From positions 1,550,001-1,614,000 of the forward strand of contig CM049993.1 in the NCBI GenBank assembly GCA_016630955.3: a DNA stretch of 64,000 bases, in the 5' to 3' direction. Position 1 is the first letter of the stretch; every line of letters starts with the position of its first letter. The notes under the pieces are model-generated. The model was not told the origin of the DNA and did not search any database. It saw nothing but the letters and a program-made list of their open reading frames with translations. Positions 33,752-45,112 of the stretch are shown here, in pieces. A program made the position numbers and the translations under genes. This DNA is from Didymella arachidicola (lineage: Eukaryota; Ascomycota; Dothideomycetes; Pleosporales; Didymellaceae).

Positions 33752-35540
33752 CTAGGTCCCAGTACACGCACTCTCGACACAATCCCCAAGACTTCCAAAC
33801 CGGAACTCTCGCCCCGTTAGCCCAGGGCCATAGTGTACGTACTTCCCCGAGTTTGTCAAGATGCACTCCACATCCTGCTTGATCACTGGATCGCGGATAA
33901 AGCACCAGCACGTGTCCATCAGGACCTGGACGCCGAACTCCTCCAGCTGCGATATATAGCCAGCTTGCACCGCAAGACTGTGCTGCGCGCGCGATGTCGT
34001 CACAATTACGGACGTAGAGGGGTGCTTTGAGCGACCCTTGACGAGTTTCGCGAGGCCGCGCAGTTCTAGGAGCGAGAAGTGCGGGTTGCCCAGGGATACG
34101 AGGTCTACACTGCGTGGCACAAGCCCTGCATGCGGGCTGCAGTTAAAGGTCATCCAAGTGTCGCGTAGGTTCTGCCACGTGATGCTGATGTGTGGTAAGG
34201 TTGCGGCGAGGGCTTTGTGCTGTGCGGCTTCTGGCGTGATGCCTAGCATGTGGAACATGGGTGCTCCTGCGCTTGTGGCAAAGGCGACAGAGAAGGCTTT
34301 CAGCGCGTCTCGAGAGGGTTGCGCTGTGGAGGTGTGGTCGAGGCCGGTGATGATGGGGAGTAGTGAGCCTGCTTTGGCGCCAAGTTCGTAGCGTAGGAGC
34401 GGCCAGAAAGAGTCGTCCAGCATGTTTCCGTGCGTCGGTACAGAGAACACCGGTACAGAGAGAGCAATTTGGGGAAGCCTGTTCTCTGCTAGGTGGATGC
34501 CGGCACAGGGAGCTCGGCCGGTCAGGGCAATGAGTGCTTCGAGCATGTTTGAGTACTTTGCTGTTCTTGCACCGAGGATACTGTTAGCGTAGCAAACCAC
34601 ATTCGATTCGCCAAATGCTACCTGATCGCCGAGTTTGGGTGCTGAGTCGAGTTGGTAGGGAGCACATGTGAATGACATCTGTGCGCCCATGTCGAGGAAG
34701 GCTTGTGCAAGCTCATCGCTCTCTGTACCAAAGACTTTGTCGACGCCCAGATCTTGCCAGCGCTGTTGATCGATAGTGATGGCGTTGACGGTAGTTGCGA
34801 CTGCGAACTTGCCGCCCAGGTCGCGAAGTCGTTTGCCGAAGAGCACAGAAGCTGGTCCGAAATGAGCACCGTCAACGTGGGCCTGGCTGACGGACATCAG
34901 TGATCGGGCTTTCATGATTGAGGCTGTTCTTATTATAATGTTCATGGCCAACCCTTGAGCTTTCGTGTATGTGCTCCCCTCGTTATGATTAGCTGAACGC
35001 ATGGCTCTGTCAGTATCCGACAGCTCAGGCGCATGACGCTGTATATGCTCAGCGCCAAAGCCAATGTAGATGTTGTTGATGCCTTCTACTAATGGTTGAT
35101 TCGAGACTCGATGGTATCGAATGAAGACATCGTCGCCATCCCATCTCAGTATAGTCTTGAAGTTCTTGTGGCCTACGATCACCAGAGGTATTTTCTGCCC
35201 AAACAGCTCCTCTGCAACAAATACACCGACAGCAAGGATTTCATTTGGTGCGCTCGAATATCAATGCTTTTGGTCCATTCCCGTTCATGATCAATTCCAG
35301 AATTGTGGCTGACCCTGAGCAAGACCCGCGTCCACCAGGTATTGCCAGAACCCTGTCTTTCATACTTTGCCCAGCGAGAGGGTGAGAGCGGTCGATCACG
35401 TATCCAGTCTCATGGTCAACGCCGCCCCAGAAGCTGAGCTCGAGGTTTGAAGCCAGTAATCGACCTGATGCAGCGCCATGGACGTGAGGTGTGCCATACA
35501 CAACTTCACGTTGCGGGTCTGACATGGATGATTCTTGCAT
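33752..35540 (-). pseudogene. Aconitase X (AcnX) type dehydratase, split by a 1-nt frameshift
   Basis: The minus strand encodes a fused AcnX protein: first the swivelling small domain (start 35540, MQESSMSDPQREVVYG; PGGRGSCSGSATILELIMNG; ALIFERTK-stop at 35243), then the large catalytic domain in the next frame (NEILAVGVFVAEELFG up to the stop at 33752). Large-domain blocks: VSQAHVDGAHFGPASVLFGK, VATTVNAITIDQQRW, FGESNVVCYANSILGARTAK, GIHLAENRLPQIAL. The AcnX family includes mevalonate-5-phosphate dehydratase (archaea) and hydroxyproline dehydratases; fungal members are single chains with unknown substrate. The frame breaks at an AAA run (35244-35246): with AA the reading would be RTNEILAVGVFVAEELF, which fits the family. 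Either the gene is inactive, the two halves are made separately, or one base is a sequence error. There is no intron signal at the break. Confidence 0.8.
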
Positions 35541-35874
35541 ATCGAAGGTCCTCCACCCCTGATCTTAACATGGTATATGTATGCCCGCTCGTTATACTCG
35601 GAGGTATACTCTGGCTATCTGACATGAAGATGCATGTTTGCGCGGGTGTGAGGAAGACAAGACACTGAGGTTGTGCGAAGCAGGTGACGACCAACAAGGA
35701 ACGTGGGGGTAGGAGTGGGGCTCGCGTGTCATTCGGCAGGAGCTCCCTGTCATCTCGCGACGAGCTCATCTTGACGTCTCTGCTCGTTGCGACTAGCAAA
35801 TAGCCTGAATTGCTCCGATGCTGTCGTGACTAGCATCGATTGCTCATATCTAGAGAAGCAGCTGCAGTTGCTCG
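35541..35874. other. Divergent promoter between AcnX-type gene and RKI1
   Basis: 334 nt between two outward-facing starts. Nothing else recognised. Confidence 0.5.
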
Positions 35875-36954
35875 ATGAGCACACTATTACGAGCTGTGCG
35901 CCCCACGCAGCAATTGCGAAGCATCAGTCATCGGCCACTGCACCGATCAAGACCCTCTCTTCTGTTGCCCCTCAACACCAAAGCCCCCACCAAAGTCCCA
36001 TCGTGCCTTCCTGCGTCATCTGCATTCAGTATCAACCTCGCCCACGCTTCCTACCGCCGACGCTTCACCACCACTGCATCTTCACCCAGTACACCCACAA
36101 TGACCGACACAAACGTCGAAGCCGCCAAGCGCGCCGCCGGCCAGCAAGCAGTGGCCGACCACTTCGACGCGAACGCCTCGTACGTCGGCATTGGCTCAGG
36201 CACCACAATTGTTTATGTCGTCGAAGCCATCAAGGAGCGCTCTACAAACCCCGCCATCCGCTTCGTGCCCACGGGCTACCAGTCACGACAAGTCATCATC
36301 AATGCGGGGCTGACACCGCTGGCCTTCGACTCGTTGCCGGACGGTGTCATGCTTGACGTGGCCTTCGACGGTGCCGATGAGGTCGATCTGGAGCTGAACT
36401 GCATCAAGGGCGGTGGCGCGTGCTTGTTCCAGGAGAAGCTGGTGGCGGAGCGCGCGAAGAAGTTTGTCTGCGTGGCCGACTACAGGAAGAGGCAGGATCG
36501 CTTGTTGACCAACTGGCCCACGATACCGATCGAGGTCGCACCGCTATCGCAGAACAAGGTCGCTGCTGCGCTGCGAACGCTGGGTTCGACGAACCCGAAG
36601 CTCAGGACGACACTTCTCGAGAAGTCGGGGCCGCTCAAGACGGATCAGGACTTCTACATCATTGATGCTGCGTTTCCGCAGCTGTTGACAAAGAAGGACG
36701 TCGAGAATGGCAAAGGCAGGGGTGACGGGAGCGACGGCACATGGGAGGTCAACACCATCGCAAGAGTCATTAAGAGCCTGACAGGTGTGCTCGAGGTTGG
36801 TATATTCTCCGGTCTGAATGGTTTGGATGCACAGGCGCTCAGGGCGAAGGACGGCGAAAAGTCAGCAGTCAGCGGTGGCCAGGTCCCTGTAGCTGTATAC
36901 TTCGGCATGCAGGATGGCAGTGTTGTCGTCAGGACCGCCGACGGCGAGAAATAG
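35875..36954 (+). CDS. RKI1: Ribose-5-phosphate isomerase A
   Basis: Single exon, 359 aa from the first ATG. It interconverts ribose-5-phosphate and ribulose-5-phosphate in the pentose phosphate pathway. Family motifs: VGIGSGTTIVYVVEAI (phosphate loop), PTGYQSRQVIINAGL, DVAFDGADEVD, NCIKGGGACLFQEKLVA and FVCVADYRKRQDRL. The catalytic region D-G-A-D-E and K-G-G-G are intact. A second methionine at 36100 (MTDTNVEAAKRAAGQQ) is where most RpiA proteins begin. The extra 75 residues are rich in Arg, Ser and Leu without acidic residues (LLRAVRPTQQLRSISHRPLH), resembling a mitochondrial presequence. Translation could therefore give cytosolic and mitochondrial forms, or the upstream ATG may be unused. 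Confidence 0.95.
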   Translation: MSTLLRAVRPTQQLRSISHRPLHRSRPSLLLPLNTKAPTKVPSCLPASSAFSINLAHASYRRRFTTTASSPSTPTMTDTNVEAAKRAAGQQAVADHFDANASYVGIGSGTTIVYVVEAIKERSTNPAIRFVPTGYQSRQVIINAGLTPLAFDSLPDGVMLDVAFDGADEVDLELNCIKGGGACLFQEKLVAERAKKFVCVADYRKRQDRLLTNWPTIPIEVAPLSQNKVAAALRTLGSTNPKLRTTLLEKSGPLKTDQDFYIIDAAFPQLLTKKDVENGKGRGDGSDGTWEVNTIARVIKSLTGVLEVGIFSGLNGLDAQALRAKDGEKSAVSGGQVPVAVYFGMQDGSVVVRTADGEK

Positions 36955-36959
36955 GCCAA

Positions 36960-36991
36960 TCCCGCGGACGAATCCCGCGGAGGAGTCCCGC
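36960..36991. repeat. 13-bp tandem repeat in the RKI1 3' UTR
   Basis: TCCCGCGGACGAA (36960-36972), TCCCGCGGAGGAG (36973-36985), then a partial TCCCGC. It begins five bases after the stop codon. Confidence 0.8.
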
Positions 36992-37151
36992 ACACCTGCG
37001 CCCGAAATGCGGATCGAGAGCTGGTGAGCGTTCACTGAGATCATAGGCACCCAAGTCACGACACTTGGCAAAAGTAGCATCGACGACGGAGAGAAGAGAC
37101 GGGAGTTCGAATGCCTGTATGTTCTGTCTGGCAGGGCTTGCATTCTAAAGC

Positions 37152-37246
37152 AAAAGGAAAGGGCGCCTTGACCATGACGCGGGTCAAAGTTGTATGGAAG
37201 CCGTAGCTACTTTCCTAAAGACTGATCAAATACTTCGCTCTATATA
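37152..37246 (+). promoter_or_regulatory. Promoter-like module, copy 1
   Basis: AAAAGGAAAGGGCG at 37152-37165, GTAGCTACTTTCCT at 37203-37216, TATATA at 37241-37246. The distance from the start of GTAGCTAC to the start of TATATA is 38 nt. Downstream sequence has a TGATGA (37319-37324) and CTGA (37386 and 37401), as in box C/D snoRNAs, but no RNA was identified. Confidence 0.5.
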
Positions 37247-37516
37247 CCCATCGTCCTCCACGCGAATCCAGGACAGGTCTGATCATATTAAACTCCCTCG
37301 GGGACTGGGTGGAGCAGTTGATGAGCGCGTCGGGGCTTAGCAGAGAAAGGAGAAAAGGGCGCTGCTGCCTCATCGGCGTCGTCACCTGATTGAGCACGGC
37401 CTGACTATCGCACGTCGCAGCAGCAGCAAGCAGCAGCAAAAAGAACCCGCAGCAAACAATCAGCCTGGCCGAACGTGAGGGTCGAACATCCGCTCCTGTT
37501 AGAACCAAGTCCATCC

Positions 37517-37632
37517 AAAAGGAAAGGGCGTTGGCTTCATAGACGAGCAAGCTCGTCTCTGCCAGAGCGATGTCTTCTTGAAGAGAATGTAGCTACTTTC
37601 CTGAAACCCCTCCTAACCTGTAAACCTATATA
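37517..37632 (+). promoter_or_regulatory. Promoter-like module, copy 2
   Basis: AAAAGGAAAGGGCG at 37517-37530, identical to copy 1. GTAGCTACTTTCCT at 37589-37602, identical. TATATA at 37627-37632. The spacing of the last two is again 38 nt. A TGATGA lies downstream at 37780-37785. Confidence 0.5.
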
Positions 37633-37872
37633 CTCTTAGTTTCTGCAGAGCTGCATGCAGATTGTTGGAGCGTGTCATTTTCATCTAGTGGATGCTGCCT
37701 GTCCCTTGGCGAGGCTGAAAGGGCGGCCTGATCGATTGCATGGCTGCTGTCTACACGTGATGCCTACACGCAATTGCAGTGATGACAAGACGAGTCAGTG
37801 CTCGAAAAAATCAAAATGGGTGTTCACGCAGCTTCGAACGCGCGAGCAATGTGGAGTGTCCGACAAAGGAGC

Positions 37873-37979
37873 AAAAGGAAAAGGACGCCGCGGCCTTGAC
37901 TGCAACGCCGGGTTGATACCTTAGTATGTGTTTGGTAGCTACTTTCCCGGGAGTTTTGACTATCACTGAAGCATATATA
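37873..37979 (+). promoter_or_regulatory. Promoter-like module, copy 3
   Basis: AAAAGGAAAAGGACG at 37873, GTAGCTACTTTCC at 37935-37947, TATATA at 37974-37979. The spacing is 39 nt. The sequences between the boxes differ from the other copies, so the three are not a simple recent duplication. Confidence 0.5.
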
Positions 37980-38473
37980 CTCGTGGTGACCGTATGCCTC
38001 CTGCTCCCAGCGATAGCCTTTCTTGGCGGATGATCGGATGGTCGGTGTGGGGTCATGACTGAGGCGTAGGCAGAAGGGCGGCATCACGTTGGCTGGAAAC
38101 TGGCGGCCTAAACCACGAACCGTGAACACCAGAGGAGATGAAAGACGAATGTCGTTGGACTTGATGTCTTATTTCTGCTGTGAGATCTGCCAACTATGGC
38201 GTACTATTGCGGAAGCGCAAAGCGCTTGTATCAGTGGCCTGAGAATTAGGTCCACATCGTCGTATCCCAAACGCCGTAGACATGCAGCCTGACCATGTCG
38301 AGGGGTATCTCTGATGCCCGTTGAACGCCGAATATGCTGGAAAAAAAGACTCTTCCCCACCTTTTTCGTGTGTACCTGCGTAGCGAAACAAAAGTTCAGA
38401 CATTACGACTTGTAATCATCCTTCCTCTCCTACTCCTCGAGCTTCTCCGAACGACTACTTCTGGCTCCGAACC

Positions 38474-41400
38474 CTAGTCGGAGTCGTCGCCATCATCGGG
38501 AGTTTTCGAGCTCATACCCTTGCCCTTTGAGCCCAACGGACGGCCGCGAGGCTTCTTTGGAGTATTGCCCAGACTGACGTTATTCTTCCTCTTTCTACCG
38601 CGTCCGCTTGTTGGAATCGAGGCAGAGCGCCGCGCATCATCGCCATTCTCTGTCGGTGTCTCATAGCCGGCATCCATCATGGCTGCGTCCAACCCATCCT
38701 CATCCTCACCGACCTTGACTTCTCGGTCGACGTTCAGCAGCTCGGAGAAGTCGTGGCAGCACTTGATCATAGCTTCCCGGTCGTCGAGTGCACTCATGTA
38801 TGGAGTGAGACGGTCCCACAGATGTTTGCCGAGTATTAAGTTGTTGCGTTGAGCAGGCTTCGCATATTCCTTCTGCGGAATGCGATTGCCGTACTTGTGA
38901 ATGCTGTAGCATTGACGAACGTGCGTGCGCGTCTCCCATATCATGTGCAGGATTATGCAGGCGACAGCAAATCTTTTCAATCGATCGTCACTAATGTCGA
39001 CAGGCGCAGGCTGTGATGGCGGCGGGACAAAGTTCTCGACGGAATCACCCACGCTGTTCTCAACAGCCATAGCTTGAAGCTGGCCATTGAGATTGGCGGA
39101 CACAGTAGAGTATTGCGGTATCGTAGCTTGGTGTGGCAGCTCTTTGTCAATCTCGCCAGCCACCAAAGGACCTGCATCCTTCAGCACGATGGCCTCGACA
39201 CTATCGATGAATGATGCAACCATATCAAGCGTAGTGAGGTCGGCCAGACCCAAGTTCTCGAGACAAAATCGGGTGTAGAGTATAATGTCTGGCATATCAC
39301 CGGTCGTGTCCAGCTTGGCAAAGTCGAAGTCCAGCTGTTTGGAGAGATTGTTGATGAACTTCTTGAACGTTGCCTTCTTACCAGCCTTCAACGCATTGAA
39401 CAGGTGAGTAAGTTTAGGGCTGTAGTTCGTCTCAAGCATACCATGCGGATCTTGGAAGACATCACGCTGGTATTCATATGCAATCCGAACAGCCTGGACA
39501 TACTCTTTCTCCAGGTACGACTCCTGCTTCTCGTGGATTCTCTTGTGCTCTACTGCAGCAACCTGTACGATGTTCTTGTTCGCAGATGTTGACAAGGCGA
39601 CAAGGGCAGCGCCGCACTCTTTAGGATGTTCCAAGCCTGCTCGACTGATGCTAGCAATAATGTTGGTTGCTGATTCTGCTAAGCTGTTGCTGTTGTTCAG
39701 AGCGATGTCTTTGAAGCTGCTCAAGAACTGTTTGGCCACATGGATAGTGGCAGCATCTGTCGCTGTTGCCGAATAGGATGACTCCAAGCGTGCTGACCCA
39801 TGGACAGCACCTTCACCCACGGCAATCGCTGACCCCGTCTCTGAGCGTCGCTCGGCCCGCGTAAAATATACCTCGAAGGTGAATAGGACGACAAGCTTCA
39901 GTCTATCTGTGTTTTGGTTGATAAAGACAAGCTTGATCAGCTTCTCGATCTCTTTACGCATGAAGAGCTCCGGGGCTTGTTGGCAGATGCCACCCACACT
40001 ACGCATAGCATGCTCGCGGACATCCATGTCGTAAATCTGCATCGTGAAAGGCCGAACCGTATCGAGAAGCAAAAGGGAAACTGAAGAAGAGCCCTTGATC
40101 AGGGGAGCCAGGTCCTCTGCTCTGGCTTTCTTCTGATTTATCATATTACGCGCGTAGGTTGCGAGTCTCTCCATGAACATCTTGGTATGTTCGTCGAATG
40201 CGCAAACATTGCCGAGTGCTCCAATCAAAACAATCAACGCGCAAGCACTAGTTTGTTGCTCCACCAGCCCTTCTTTTTTGCCAGGCCCCATGTACTTTGA
40301 CTGTATGATACAGAGCGAACTGTGAATGCTGGTGAACAGCTTGATCAAGCCCAACTCGACGAGCGGGCAGATGGTCCACAGGCAGTGCGCGACATCAGTC
40401 AATGTGTCACGACTGGTGATGTGAGAGCGCACGGCCCATTGAGCGAGCTTCGTGAGCATGCCCATTAGACTGTTTCGCACGTGCTCTGCAAGCTTAGGGT
40501 CCAGGAATGGCAATGTCGGAAATACGTATCGAAAGATTCTGACAATGGGCTGAATGATCGCCAGCTCGGTGGTTTGCTTCGGTGAGATAAGATGAATCTT
40601 GAGGTCGTCGACTTGGGCCATAGTAAACAGGTTGGGGTCGATCTTGGCGAAGATACTCAAAGCGTATAGTATCTTCGCTTGCGGCGATCTCGCCCCGGTC
40701 GTGGAGTCCACCTCGATGGCCCTGTCAAACATCTCGGCAATGAGCTCTTTGCACAGACGGACGTTCGATTTCTTTGCTTTCGCCTCGTCGGATACTGCGT
40801 AGGCGAGGAAGTTCTCAAAACACTCGAGGAGTTTTGGCTGCCTTTGTATGGCTTCAATTACGTCTGCTAGCAGAACCGCCCTGTGAGCACGATCCAACTT
40901 CTCTTGATGCTCATCGGAGCGGGTGGCAGACGCTAATGGAGTCAACCATAGCTCCTCGAGGACACCACGGCTCAGCTCTGCTATAGCTTTCTCGTCGTCC
41001 TGAGAAGGAAGAAGCAACGCCTTGGCAATTGAGAGTTTATTGTCTTTGGATGACGTGCTGACGTAAAGACCTTTCAAGAGTTTGATAGCCTTCTTCTTCG
41101 GGCCGTTCGACGGGTCGGTGGTCAGGGCAAGGATGTGACCGAGGAAGGCTTTCTCGCGACTAGGGTCGCGTTCCAGACATTGCGCAACCAAGCCAAGGGT
41201 GTGTTCGCGGACCATAGGCGAGGCATCTCTCAAAGATCCAACGAGACTACTCACCATGTTCTCGTCGACGACACTAGGGTCCTTTTCGATCAGCTGTTCT
41301 AGGCCTGTCATGCCTCTTGAGCGTAGCTTGGAGGAAGCCTTGTCTTCGGTGGCCGCGCGCATGATTTTCACAATGTCCGAAACATACTTGCAGAGCGTAG

Positions 41401-44179
41401 CTTGTGATGTGACGATGCCTGCTGCTAGTTTGGCCTGATTCTCGGAGACTTCTTGTAATTTACTGAAAGACTTGTTAGATATGTGCATTGGCACCAAGCG
41501 TGAGTGCACTTACTACTTGCGCTCTAGCCAGCGAGGATCTGCGAGCATGGCCTCCAAGCATCGCTGCACCTCGAGCAAGCGAGAGGGTAGGGGGTTGGAA
41601 TTATCTTCAAGCTTGTCAAGCTTCTCAATAACAGCATCGAGCCACAGCGTTACGTGACAGCCAGTCACAGACTGGAGGTGAAGATCTTCTTGGTCTTTCC
41701 TAAGCTCGAGGTAGCTGCTCAAAGACTCAACGACCATGCGATTTGGACCGTCAAACTCGTAGAGATCAATAGCGTCGACTCCGTTTTTGTCATCGAAAGC
41801 GTCCTCGGCAAGGCGATCCAGTTTGGTGGAGAGCTCTGATTGCGACGTATCGAGGCCTCGCTTCAGGTGTCTCAAGCGATGTTTAAAATCAAGGATGCCG
41901 CAACCCATCTTCGCCAGAGTGGAGAGAGCCATATCTTTGTCAACAACGGTATGCTTCGTAGCATGCTTCGGGCTGACGGTGTGCATCATTCGCGCCAGGA
42001 AGCTGAACAGAAGAATCGTAGCCGCAGGCCATTCAGGCGAACCCAGCACGTTCAGAAAGTCTTCAATGAAGAGATCTAGCAAATTACGGAACGGCTTGTC
42101 GCCAGTCTTAGAGACATTGGAAGCTCTGTGGACGAGGCTACCTGTGATTGTGTCTGCGATGTTTCTAGCATTGGCAGCCAGGAATCTTGCAATTTGACTC
42201 GACGCGCCAGTGTTGTTCTTGCGCTTTGAGGTCTGCCGCATCATTGCATCCGGATCGTAGTCGCTTTTCTCAACCTCAAGATGATCCCCATCGTCTTCAG
42301 ATAGACGGCCGGTCCGCGTCTCGTTGTTCATAGCCGCGACTTGTACGAATCGCATGAAAAGGGCGGAGATGGACATGATTGGTAACTCTCGTGCGGATTT
42401 GAACTGCCGGGCGCTGGCCTTTTTGTCGGGCAACTTCTCCAAATTACTGAGGATTCCGTTGAGTATAGAGGGTCGCTGGTCTGTATGACGAGCAAAGACC
42501 TGGGCAAGGACATCCATGGCCTTCTGTCTGAACGTCTCGAAGGCTTTGATGCCAAATACCGAGTCCTTCTCCGAGTCACTATTTTGCTCGACAAGCAGAC
42601 CCACAGTCAAGTCTTCCAAGATGTTCAGACCGCGTTCTGGTAAATTGACTTTGCCAATTAGAGTCGCAAAACGACTCAAGACAGCGCCACATCCTCGGAG
42701 GATGCTAAGAAGTTCCTTTCTGCGTGAAGTTGCGGAGTCAAACAAAGTATCGCCGCGATGCGCCTGAATCACAGGCACGATGCACTCGTTGCGTATGACC
42801 TTGACCAAGTCTATGATGGCGCTGACCATGTCCTCGGGGCGTAGCCGATAGTCATCACGTCCATCGATCATAGTTGTAAGCATCAGCTTGGATGCTTGGA
42901 GGGCAGCTCTGGCCTTGTCGATGCCATCAGACCAGTCCTCATCGTGTGGAAACAGGACGAGCTGGGCAGTGCGACTTATGCTCGGCTCCAGTAACTTCTG
43001 CACCTGAGAAACGAGGTCGACTGACAGCTCAGCGAAGTGACCGAGATTGTTGACATTCGCCATCTTGTCAGACAAGCGGTCCATTGCTCGTTGCTCGATG
43101 ACGTTCATCTCACCATCTGATGTCGACACCCGTGTAAAGCTACTAGTCGCGTCTAAATCGTCCTTTTCCTCGTTAAGCTTGATCACGAAAGCCTCAAGCT
43201 CCTCGATCTTGCGGTCGGCAATCTCTCGCTCGTGTGGTCTGAGGACTGACGTACCACTGTCGGCCTTCCTTTGCGATGAGGGTGCGTCAACCGCAATGTT
43301 GTCGAATCGCTGATATTCCTCCTTCTTCACGGACGCAGGCTTGATCACCACAGCTAGACCTGGGCGCAGAGGCGTGCTGTTCGAGACAGACGAGAGCGTA
43401 CTGGACGGGTACGAAATTGCACCGTTGTAAGAGAACGCGGCGTTTTTGGAGGTATGCGTCTTCGGCGTCGCTCGGGGCTGTGGAGTAGCTTGCTGTGAAG
43501 ATTTGACCTTGGGATTTCGCTCGTTTGCGCTGCTATCAAAAGCTGCCTTTGTTAGGTCAAGACGTAGTGACAGGTCCAGCCCACTCACATGAGTATGCAA
43601 TGTCAGTGTTTTTCAGCAGCATAGCCGCAAAAGGACTCAGCAAAGATGTGACTCCTGAGTTTGTGCCATTGACCTGCTTTGTGGGGCTTTCGGAGGGCGG
43701 CGTTGCGAGCTGAGGTATCGACTTGAAGGTGCTAGTCATCGTCAGCTGCCGCTTTAGAGCGTGATGGGTGAAGTCGACGTACTACTCTGGCAGTTCTTCA
43801 GGGTCCAAGAGTCCACGAAGCTGGCTAATGGTGCTGTTGAGGTGTGTAGCAGCGGACTGGCCGTCGATCTCGCTGTTAAGTATACCCACAGCCCGCTTCG
43901 CAGCTTGCTGTTGCTCCTGGGTGAGAGTGGAGGGCGGCGTGGGAGGTTCAGCAGAGGGAAAAGGTATGATGTCTGCTTGCTGTCAGTCTACCAATCCATG
44001 GGAGGTGAGAGAGCACGGCACAGCAATGCCTCGAAGAAATCGAGTTACACACCAAGCGAGAAGGGTATGATGGACGTAAAAGGCGAGTACGGAATCGCCT
44101 CGTCCACCGTGGGCGGCGGCCGATAGGATATGCCATGGCCCTGCATGTTGTGCCAGACGCCGTTGTAGTGCTCGTCCAT
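38474..44179 (-). CDS. SCC2: Cohesin loader subunit Scc2/Mis4/Nipped-B
   Basis: Five exons on the minus strand: 44179-44053, 43972-43783, 43731-43589, 43542-41514, 41462-38474; 1825 aa with consistent phases. With Scc4 it loads cohesin onto chromosomes. The N-terminal 250 residues are low-complexity (the Scc4-binding part in other fungi). The long HEAT-repeat body contains MVREHTLGLVAQCLERDPSR, KKKAIKLLKGLYVST, VLYAL-type helices, and the C-terminal block LFNALKAGKKATFKKFINNL, which is typical of Scc2. The tail is acidic and then basic (GRGRKRKNNVSLGNTPKKPR), giving a nuclear localisation signal. The last intron donor was placed at TA|GTAAGT rather than the overlapping AA|GTAGTA because it matches the consensus; either gives one residue difference. 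It is divergent from RPA12. Confidence 0.94.
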
Positions 44180-44548
44180 GATGTCTCTCCCGGCGCAGTG
44201 ACCTCGGTGGGGAGCTCGGAAGTCAGGCAAACGCCCGTGGTGGATGGCCGTATGGGGGTGAAGGGGTCGCTATGGCGGCAGTAGGGAGCACATGGCCGTG
44301 GCAGAGCTCGTTCTCTCCCGCAAACGATGCGCCAGGACAGCGAACAATGCAGAAACTCTTCTCTGGCGACACAGACGAAATGATGCAGGTGCTGGCGTAG
44401 GCGTATTCAAGACGCGTCTGACCGCCTGCCCCATTCGTCAAGCGGGCCTGCAGGGCAGCTTCCGCGGCTGATCTTCCGCGATCTTTTTGGTTTCTCACAC
44501 CCGCAACCTCACCAATCCAACAGCGTCACCGGCAACAACGTTCCAAAA
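44180..44548. other. Shared divergent promoter of SCC2 and RPA12
   Basis: 369 nt separate the two start codons, so one short region must serve both genes. No obvious TATA box; the sequence is GC-rich. Confidence 0.6.
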
Positions 44549-45030
44549 ATGGCGGCTATCGGCTCTCTCGTCTTCTGCACCGACTGTGGAAACCTTCTCG
44601 ATGGTAGTGCAGGCAAACAGAACGTCGTCTTGACCTGTACCGTTTGTGGCGCAAGTAACAAGGGTAGGCGAGCACTGCAAGAAATGCACAGAGACGAGCA
44701 TAAGCTGACAAGGACCCGTAGATACCTCTTCAAAGACTGTAGTCACCGTTTCCAAGCCAACCGCCTTCCCCTCAGCTCTGCGCGCAAAGCGCTCTGAGGT
44801 CCAGACGCTCTCCGAAGACGATGTGAACACCACGAGTGTTATCGCTCAGCGCTGCGAAGAGTGCGGCCGGGAAGAGGTCCGCTACTACACCCAGCAGCTG
44901 CGAAGTGCAGACGAAGGATCCACTGTTTTCTACGAGTGCGACTGCGGGCACAAGTACGTCTTGATCATCATATACGTTGTTTTTAATACTCATGCTAATC
45001 CTACCGTCCAGATGGAACACGAACAACTGA
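44549..45030 (+). CDS. RPA12: RNA polymerase I subunit Rpa12
   Basis: Three exons, 44549-44663, 44722-44953, 45012-45030; 121 aa (yeast 125). Rpa12 (A12.2) provides TFIIS-like RNA cleavage and termination functions to RNA polymerase I. The N-terminal zinc ribbon is CTDCGNLLDGSAGKQNVVLT followed by CTVCGA. The C-terminal ribbon has CEECGREEVRYYTQQLRSAD with EGSTVFYECDCGHK. The acidic hairpin QLRSADEGST is the catalytic feature shared with TFIIS. The last exon is only 19 nt and encodes the conserved end WNTNN; without it the protein would read into an intron. All intron phases fit. Confidence 0.93.
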
Positions 45031-45112
45031 TGGGATATTCCTTTTCCTCTAGTCCGATTTTAATACCAAACGCCTTGTAGTCATGCATGCACCCACCCCT
45101 GCGATACCTAGT

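Larger units (their letters stand above)
36955..38473. other. 1.5-kb non-coding region with three copies of a promoter-like module
   Basis: No supported protein gene. Directly after the RKI1 stop are 13-bp tandem units TCCCGCGGACGAA/TCCCGCGGAGGAG (36960-36985). CAG-type triplet runs lie near 37417-37440. Three spaced modules (37152, 37517, 37873), listed separately, share an A/G-rich box, GTAGCTACTTTCC and a TATATA box. The 3' end of SCC2 lies just beyond. Confidence 0.6.
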
